This document shows, one piece after another, positions 38,640 through 42,763 of a stretch of DNA of 42,763 nucleotides (positions are counted from its first letter, which is position 1; the number at the start of each line of letters is the position of its first letter). The notes beneath the pieces are model-generated. The model did not search any database. It worked only from the letters and a program-made list of their open reading frames with translations, and was not told where the DNA came from. This DNA is from a virus. Location of the stretch: IMG/VR virus record IMGVR_UViG_3300036944_000625, positions 1 through 42,763 of that record; one strand, written 5' to 3'. The translations under genes and the position numbers were made by a program.

Positions 38640-38881
38640 CTGACCTCAAACCGTGCCCGTTTTGCGGTGCACCCGCTAAGATGATGAGCATCCCCGGTTC
38701 GTACGGCTACTATCCCGGCAAGCGATTAGTCGGATGTACCGCGTGCGATGCGAGGTCCATAGAATTTGCCGACGAAGAATATGTACCGGGAGATGGTATG
38801 ATATACACGATAGAGGAAGCGGAAAGAGCGGCAATTGAGTGGTGGAATCGTCGCATTAACCAAACCGAGGGTGAGTCATGA
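38636..38881 (+). CDS. Lar-like zinc protein (restriction alleviation family)
   Basis: 81 residues. LKPCPFCGAPAKM, then LVGCTACDARS and the C-terminal AAIEWWNRRI are the Lar_restr_allev pattern (two CxxC pairs and the WNRR end). Lar of the Rac prophage relieves type I restriction; most phage homologues are untested. ATGA overlap with the preceding gene. Confidence 0.8.
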   Translation: MTDLKPCPFCGAPAKMMSIPGSYGYYPGKRLVGCTACDARSIEFADEEYVPGDGMIYTIEEAERAAIEWWNRRINQTEGES

Positions 38882-39120
38882 AACAGGAAGGTCCAGGGTA
38901 TACAAATTGGATCGCTGACGATGCGGGCGATATCTGCAGCAATTATCGCGGCGATATAGCACGGTGTAGCGTCGAAGTATGGCACCATGATTTCCCATTG
39001 TCGGCGAGTCAAGTCGTAATGCTCATGAACTACGCATTTAAACAAGGGCGCATTGAACAGCGTGAACTGTTGCGCGACGCACTCGGGATTAAGCGCGACG
39101 CGGGGAGCAATGAGCTATGA
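38878..39120 (+). CDS. Hypothetical protein
   Basis: 80 residues: a polar start with two cysteines (DICSNY, ARCSVEVW) and a helical end (MLMNYAFKQGRIEQREL). Unrecognised. Overlaps the Lar-like gene by four bases. Confidence 0.55.
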   Translation: MKQEGPGYTNWIADDAGDICSNYRGDIARCSVEVWHHDFPLSASQVVMLMNYAFKQGRIEQRELLRDALGIKRDAGSNEL

Positions 39121-39296
39121 TCGCCCCACTCTCCCGCATCCAAGCGACCGGCGACGGATGGTATCAATTGCTCGTCTTGTCGCTACATGTCCCGGGAACA
39201 TGGTTCGCCCATGGCGAATACCGCAACCGATGTGATGCGGAACGCGCGCGACGGAACCTTACGCTTCCACCTAGGGCAATCCTGTGGTGGGCGTAG
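39117..39296 (+). CDS. Small Trp-rich protein
   Basis: 59 residues, starting MIAPLSRIQATGDGWYQLL and ending LPPRAILWWA. ATG overlaps the previous stop as ATGA. Its last 26 bases overlap the end of the portal gene on the other strand. Unknown function. Confidence 0.5.
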   Translation: MIAPLSRIQATGDGWYQLLVLSLHVPGTWFAHGEYRNRCDAERARRNLTLPPRAILWWA

Positions 39297-40581
39297 GTGT
39301 AGTCAGGTCAACAGGCGGAATTGCATCATCCGGTTCCGCCTGTTCCTCCGCTTCGAGTTCATCAATCTGTTCGACAGTGATTTGATACATTTCCGCAGAC
39401 TGCAAATTCCGCATCACCTGCGAGCGTTCCACAACTCCCGACTCTAGGTACACCGCATCACGTTGCGCCCGGAGCAATTCGGCCTGTGCTTCCTCAACCG
39501 CGTTAGGTTGCTCAAGCGGATTCCACTCGTAATCAAAATCATCCGGCCACTGCCCCGTCGCACTGCGCACCATCACCGCGTCAATGCACCGCAACGGACG
39601 TTCCATCTTTGCCTGTGCGCCCGCTAGGTCATCGTAATAGTTCCGCATGTCCCCTTCACCCGTGGCGTTAAGGCCCTTCGCAGACGTGCCGAACAGCTTT
39701 GTAACGGGCATGCGCGCCGCACCGCTGATCCAGGTGATGAACTGCTCGATGATCGGTGCGACACCGGACAAGTTTAACGTCTGGCGCGTAAGTGTTTCGT
39801 CGCCATCAAGCAGCGCCATATGCAGCGAGGATTTCATGAGACTAAACAAGTCGTAACGCTTAATAATCGCGTCGTCTTGATCGCTACTCAGCGCATCGGC
39901 CAATCCCGTGCGCGTAATCGTGTCAATGTTCGCCTCTTGCATCAGGTTAGCGATACCGTCCTTCGCCGCGACCATATCGCTAATATCATCGATACACTTG
40001 CGCAAGACCGAGTCGCCCCATCCCTGCGTCTGTGCAAGAATGCGGCGCGGGAGTCGTTCGCCCATGAAATAGGCAAAATGCGACCAATGAATTTGCTGCT
40101 GTCCGCCGTTGACCATATGGAACTGCGCGCGAAGGTAATTTTCGCTCAACACATCCCATGTGTTCAACGTGAGCGCCGGGATTTCCCAACGATCAAACAC
40201 CATAAGCCGCTTGAGCGAGCCTTTACGAATTCGGTTCAAGTCAAGCGGCTTGGACAAATCCTGATCGGTCAACATGAGGATAGCTGAACCACCGAACAAC
40301 CGCGCCCAACTGATCGCCTCGGACACATTATCCTGTAAACACAGAGACGACTCGGTTGCTTCGATTTCTTCCGACCAGGACGATTTGATCCGCCGCCACT
40401 CGCGCGTCATGTCCTGCGCAGGAACGTCCACGATGGCGCGTGCGATCCAATTGGACTGATAACAAGCGTCAAGCTCTGCCCAATTGTTGAGCATAGCATA
40501 TGCCCAACGGTTATACGTGCGCTTGTCTTTGCGCGTGCCGAGTCCCGTAACAGCGTTTTCCAGTCCGTCGAAGTTAACGCG
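39271..40581 (-). CDS. Portal protein (DUF1073)
   Basis: 436 residues from ATG at 40581 (GAGG nine bases upstream; the frame extends further but that part is coupled to the small gene). The DUF1073 pattern is clear: YQSNWIARAIVDVPAQDMTREWRRI, ARLFGGSAILML, GERLPRRILAQTQGWG, LLDGDETLTRQTLN and ARMPVTKLFGTSAKGLNATGEGDMRNYYD. Forms the DNA entry ring and binds terminase. No anti-CBASS Acb1 domain is fused. Confidence 0.9.
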   Translation of the reverse strand, partial: RVNFDGLENAVTGLGTRKDKRTYNRWAYAMLNNWAELDACYQSNWIARAIVDVPAQDMTREWRRIKSSWSEEIEATESSLCLQDNVSEAISWARLFGGSAILMLTDQDLSKPLDLNRIRKGSLKRLMVFDRWEIPALTLNTWDVLSENYLRAQFHMVNGGQQQIHWSHFAYFMGERLPRRILAQTQGWGDSVLRKCIDDISDMVAAKDGIANLMQEANIDTITRTGLADALSSDQDDAIIKRYDLFSLMKSSLHMALLDGDETLTRQTLNLSGVAPIIEQFITWISGAARMPVTKLFGTSAKGLNATGEGDMRNYYDDLAGAQAKMERPLRCIDAVMVRSATGQWPDDFDYEWNPLEQPNAVEEAQAELLRAQRDAVYLESGVVERSQVMRNLQSAEMYQITVEQIDELEAEEQAEPDDAIPPVDLTTPTPTTGLP

Positions 40582-40714
40582 CATGATTTTTCGCCTCGGC
40601 AAGTGCAATAGCTTGAGCCTGTTCTCGACTTGTAACAGCATGGCCCGAACTGGACTTAAGTGTACCAGCTTCAAACTCGGCCATTACTTTACGGATTTTC
40701 TCTTCTTCGGACAT
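40574..40714 (-). CDS. Small DUF6496-like protein
   Basis: 46 residues matching the short helical DUF6496 pattern: KIRKVMAEFEAGTLKSSSG, then AVTSREQAQAIALAEAK. GGAG lies eight bases before the ATG. Overlaps the portal start by 8 bases. Function unknown; first gene behind the promoter cassette at 40739-40806. Confidence 0.75.
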   Translation of the reverse strand: MSEEEKIRKVMAEFEAGTLKSSSGHAVTSREQAQAIALAEAKNHAR

Positions 40715-40738
40715 GCGCACGACTCCATGAGACGGAAC

Positions 40739-40806
40739 ATTATTACACGGTTGGGCGAGTGGGGCAAGCGATAGGGGTTGACAGAGCGGTCAATGCGGGA
40801 TAGGGT
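40739..40806. promoter_or_regulatory. Divergent promoter cassette, copy 3
   Basis: Minus: TTGCCC (40767-40762), 17 bases, AATAAT (40744-40739), for the portal genes. Plus: TTGACA (40778-40783), 17 bases, TAGGGT (40801-40806), for the 40841 island. TTGACAGAGCGGTCAA (40778-40793) covers the plus -35. Confidence 0.75.
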
Positions 40807-40840
40807 GGAGGGGAGTTGAACATATTGGATAGGGAGTGAC

Positions 40841-41155
40841 ATGATGCGCATGTCAAATGAGGAAGTAATGCGAGAACTAAGAAGCGACAGCCCCCTCAAT
40901 CGCGCGCGTGCCGCGTTCTCGTCCGCATGCGGACGCATCGAACAGGAAGGACAACAGCGCAACCCTATCGGTCCTATCGCGATTCGGGCGATGGAATTTG
41001 AAGCGGTTTGCAAAATCATTGAAGCCGCTGGCTACGAGGTGCCGCCCAAAAGGTCAGCGGAAGGAGAAGAAACAATTACCCGCGCCGACGTCATGGACCA
41101 GACGGCCGAGGCGCGGCGGCAGATGATGATGGAGGCCAACAATGGCCGTATTTGA
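40841..41155 (+). CDS. Hypothetical protein
   Basis: 104 residues: MRMSNEEVMRELRSDSP, then an acidic helical run and AMEFEAVCKIIEAAGYEVPPK. GGGAG stands just before the ATG; a second ATG follows one codon later. Unrecognised. A conserved helical phage protein by look only. Confidence 0.55.
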   Translation: MMRMSNEEVMRELRSDSPLNRARAAFSSACGRIEQEGQQRNPIGPIAIRAMEFEAVCKIIEAAGYEVPPKRSAEGEETITRADVMDQTAEARRQMMMEANNGRI

Positions 41156-41330
41156 AGTGCACATGTACATGTACATGTGGGTACGCCGTGACACTATCGT
41201 TTACGTCGATGCAAAGGACAAGCGCGAAGCAAAAACAAAATCCCTCGTGTCGCAAGATGATTGCTGGGAGTTCTCCGGAGACGCGAAGCCTATTGTTGTC
41301 CAAAAAATCATCGATGTTCCCAATGGCTGA
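41142..41330 (+). CDS. Hypothetical protein with palindromic start
   Basis: 62 residues starting MAVFEVHMYMYMWVRRDTI; bases 41160-41179 are a perfect palindrome made of three ACATGT units, giving the HMYMYM repeat. Beta-rich, likely small folded domain. GGAGG upstream. Overlaps both neighbours. Confidence 0.55.
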   Translation: MAVFEVHMYMYMWVRRDTIVYVDAKDKREAKTKSLVSQDDCWEFSGDAKPIVVQKIIDVPNG

Positions 41331-41766
41331 CCTTGCAACCCTGATCGACCTCCGCGACCGGCTGGCAAACGCAGAGGATAAGCAATTCGAGAGGATTGGC
41401 GTCGAATTGCTTACCACCATCGGCGGATGGGAACAAAAAGACGGAGAAGGGGCCAGCGAGCTTCGGGACGAACGCGGAATGCTACAGACGCGACTGCTTT
41501 ACCCGCTTCCGCCCCATGGCTTCCCGTCACCGCGATATAATCTGAACCCGACGTTGTCTATCGGCGCCGCCGTGGCGCTGTGTGAGCGAGTGCTGCCAGG
41601 GTGGGTGTGGGGCATATCTCAAAACTGCTGCGCGCTGCTGTATCGGCGCGCGGAGAACGCGGACGGGTACAATCTGAAGGTTTCTCCGCCGAAAGGTGCG
41701 ACCCCACCCCTCGCCCTGTGCTGCGCCATTATCGACGCCCTCATCGCGAAGGAGCAGGCCGACTAA
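41323..41766 (+). CDS. Phage ABA-sandwich domain protein
   Basis: 147 residues from ATG at 41323. LATLIDLRDRLANAE, then PRYNLNPTLSIGAAVALCERVLPGWVWGISQNCCALLY and ATPPLALCCAIIDALIAK follow the ABA-sandwich pattern known from many phage genomes, with unknown function. Overlaps the previous gene by eight bases; its stop shares CTAA with the terminase stop. Confidence 0.75.
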   Translation: MADLATLIDLRDRLANAEDKQFERIGVELLTTIGGWEQKDGEGASELRDERGMLQTRLLYPLPPHGFPSPRYNLNPTLSIGAAVALCERVLPGWVWGISQNCCALLYRRAENADGYNLKVSPPKGATPPLALCCAIIDALIAKEQAD

Positions 41767-42763
41767 ATCCACTCCGACACATTGCGACCAGCGATCAACC
41801 CGCGACTCGCCGCAATGATAAATGCATCGGCCAAGTTGGGCGACTTAACGTCCCGCTTGGCCAAATCTTTTTTACCCTCGACCATATCGCGCCCCGCCGT
41901 GTCATAGTCGCGCATCGGGGTGGATAGCTCATCGATCAACTTGGTCAACAGTGCCGAGTCGCACGTACTGTCCAGGCTAATCATTTGGTCAGCGTCGTAT
42001 CCGCGCCCTTCCGTAACGGCAAGGTAAGTATTCCTGAACCGATCTGCGACACTAGTCCAGGCTTGCGCTTTCAGGTTCTTGAATTTCTCTTTGTTCGTCA
42101 CCTGTGTATTGCCGTATTTCTTGTCCGGGTCCGATACAGCCGCACCAGCGTTAAATTTATAGTGACTTGTCCATTTCTGTGCATTCAGGTGCGATCCTAC
42201 GAACGCGCCGACGCCGATAGAGTCGTACCCGATAGAGCGCACACCGTGCGCCCGCGCCGTCCCAAGCACCCGACCGACCGATTCGAGCAGTTTATCTTCG
42301 CCACCTTTCCACTCGTCCAGTGCGACACACACAGAACCGCCTAGGACCACACTAGCATTCGCATCTTGCCCCGAGTCCGCTACATCATAGCCAAGTGTGG
42401 AGACGCCGCTCCAGACCCCCTTAGCGGGCGTTACGCGAAGGTGCGCGTCTACAGCCGCTTCGATCCACCGCCGCTTGATGATAACCGAATCGTCGCTATC
42501 GCGCGGTACACCCAGGTACACATGTTGGAATTCGTCAAAGTCTTCCGCCTGTGCCGCCTCAATAACGTCCAACATGGTGCGCGATAGAAACGGGTTTTCA
42601 TCATAATTGATCTTCCGTACCACACTATTCGGAGGCGGATTGATGACGAATCGTTGATAAACGAAGTCGCTCGCAAATCGAGGGTTAAAAATGATCCAGA
42701 TTTGCGAGCCTTCTTTACGGATCGTCGGTTCTAGAATCTTCCATTGTTCTTCGGTTAGATTAT
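41763..42763 (-). CDS. terL: Terminase large subunit, C-terminal part (continues at 520)
   Basis: Continuation of the gene that starts at 520. From the join it reads NYDENPFLSRTMLDVIEAA, VYLGVPRDSDDSVI, then the nuclease domain: GYDVADSGQDANASVV, YDSIGVGAFVGSHL and KAQAWTSVADRF, with aspartates placed as in the RNase H-like headful nuclease. Ends at 41763 with TAG, overlapping the convergent plus-strand stop. About 285 residues of the total 454 lie here. Confidence 0.93.
   Translation of the reverse strand, partial: NLTEEQWKILEPTIRKEGSQIWIIFNPRFASDFVYQRFVINPPPNSVVRKINYDENPFLSRTMLDVIEAAQAEDFDEFQHVYLGVPRDSDDSVIIKRRWIEAAVDAHLRVTPAKGVWSGVSTLGYDVADSGQDANASVVLGGSVCVALDEWKGGEDKLLESVGRVLGTARAHGVRSIGYDSIGVGAFVGSHLNAQKWTSHYKFNAGAAVSDPDKKYGNTQVTNKEKFKNLKAQAWTSVADRFRNTYLAVTEGRGYDADQMISLDSTCDSALLTKLIDELSTPMRDYDTAGRDMVEGKKDLAKRDVKSPNLADAFIIAASRGLIAGRNVSEWI
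42608..42763. repeat. Terminal redundancy of the contig (right copy)
   Basis: Same 156 bases as 1-156, with G at 42734 for T at 127. See the left copy. Confidence 0.95.

Noticed and set aside
39271-40581. Anti-CBASS Acb1 domain at the portal C-terminus
   Set aside because: Some DUF1073 portals carry it, but this one ends after a short acidic, Pro/Thr tail.
1-42763. Temperate lifestyle, CRISPR array, rRNA or transposon
   Set aside because: No integrase, excisionase, att-like duplication, regularly spaced repeats, rRNA segment or transposase was seen.

Overview
The window is a complete genome of a small contractile-tailed phage (myovirus morphology) of a Gram-negative host. It has been opened inside the large terminase gene: bases 1-156 recur at 42608-42763 with one mismatch, so the non-redundant genome is about 42,607 bp. 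Evidence for the phage type: large and small terminase, portal, head morphogenesis protein, prohead protease, major capsid protein, sheath, tube, tail-assembly chaperone with a -1 frameshift, short tape measure, gp25/gpJ/spike baseplate genes. Evidence for a Gram-negative host: SAR-type lysozyme with overlapping inner- and outer-membrane spanins. No integrase, CRISPR or rRNA is seen, so a lytic lifestyle is the simplest reading. The host genus cannot be told from the sequence alone.

Layout. (1) 1-1633, minus: start of the large terminase, a small conserved gene, small terminase and a dGTP/dATP diphosphohydrolase-like gene. (2) 1634-2176: AT-rich non-coding region with inverted repeats, a possible origin and early control region. 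(3) 2177-5016, plus: a small gene and a primase-helicase. (4) 5013-11243, minus: early/nucleotide operon with an SF2 helicase, VRR-NUC nuclease, adenine methyltransferase, a TetR-like HTH protein, dCMP deaminase and many small genes; two of the small genes look frameshifted. (5) 11256-11298: a symmetric divergent promoter. (6) 11320-17149, plus: replication operon with a DUF2800 (Cas4-like) nuclease, DUF2815 SSB, family B DNA polymerase, a small membrane protein and a LuxR-type HTH protein. (7) 17084-19035, minus: lysis cassette. (8) 19032-29886, minus: tail and baseplate, then neck. (9) 30756-41763, minus: head genes and portal, running to the terminase at the join.

The minus-strand structural block is interrupted five times by short plus-strand gene islands (30015-30755, 32426-32713, 35462-37338, 38311-39296, 40841-41766). 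Each island is preceded by its own TTGACA-type promoter; three share a near-identical divergent promoter cassette that also drives the minus genes. Four of these promoters, plus three sites in the early operon, carry the palindrome TTGAC-N6-GTCAA or a near match, a candidate operator of a phage regulator. The islands look like morons: a PAPS-reductase/PP-loop enzyme, a DUF4406 fusion, a Lar-like zinc protein, an ABA-sandwich protein and several unknowns. One island ends with a densely self-complementary 257-base non-coding stretch followed by two tRNA genes.

How the genes work together: the early operon supplies helicase, nuclease, methylation and nucleotide enzymes; the plus operon builds the replisome; the minus structural genes are translationally coupled (ATGA, TAATG, GTGA overlaps) and assemble a T-number capsid and a short contractile tail; the holin/SAR endolysin/spanin set lyses the cell.
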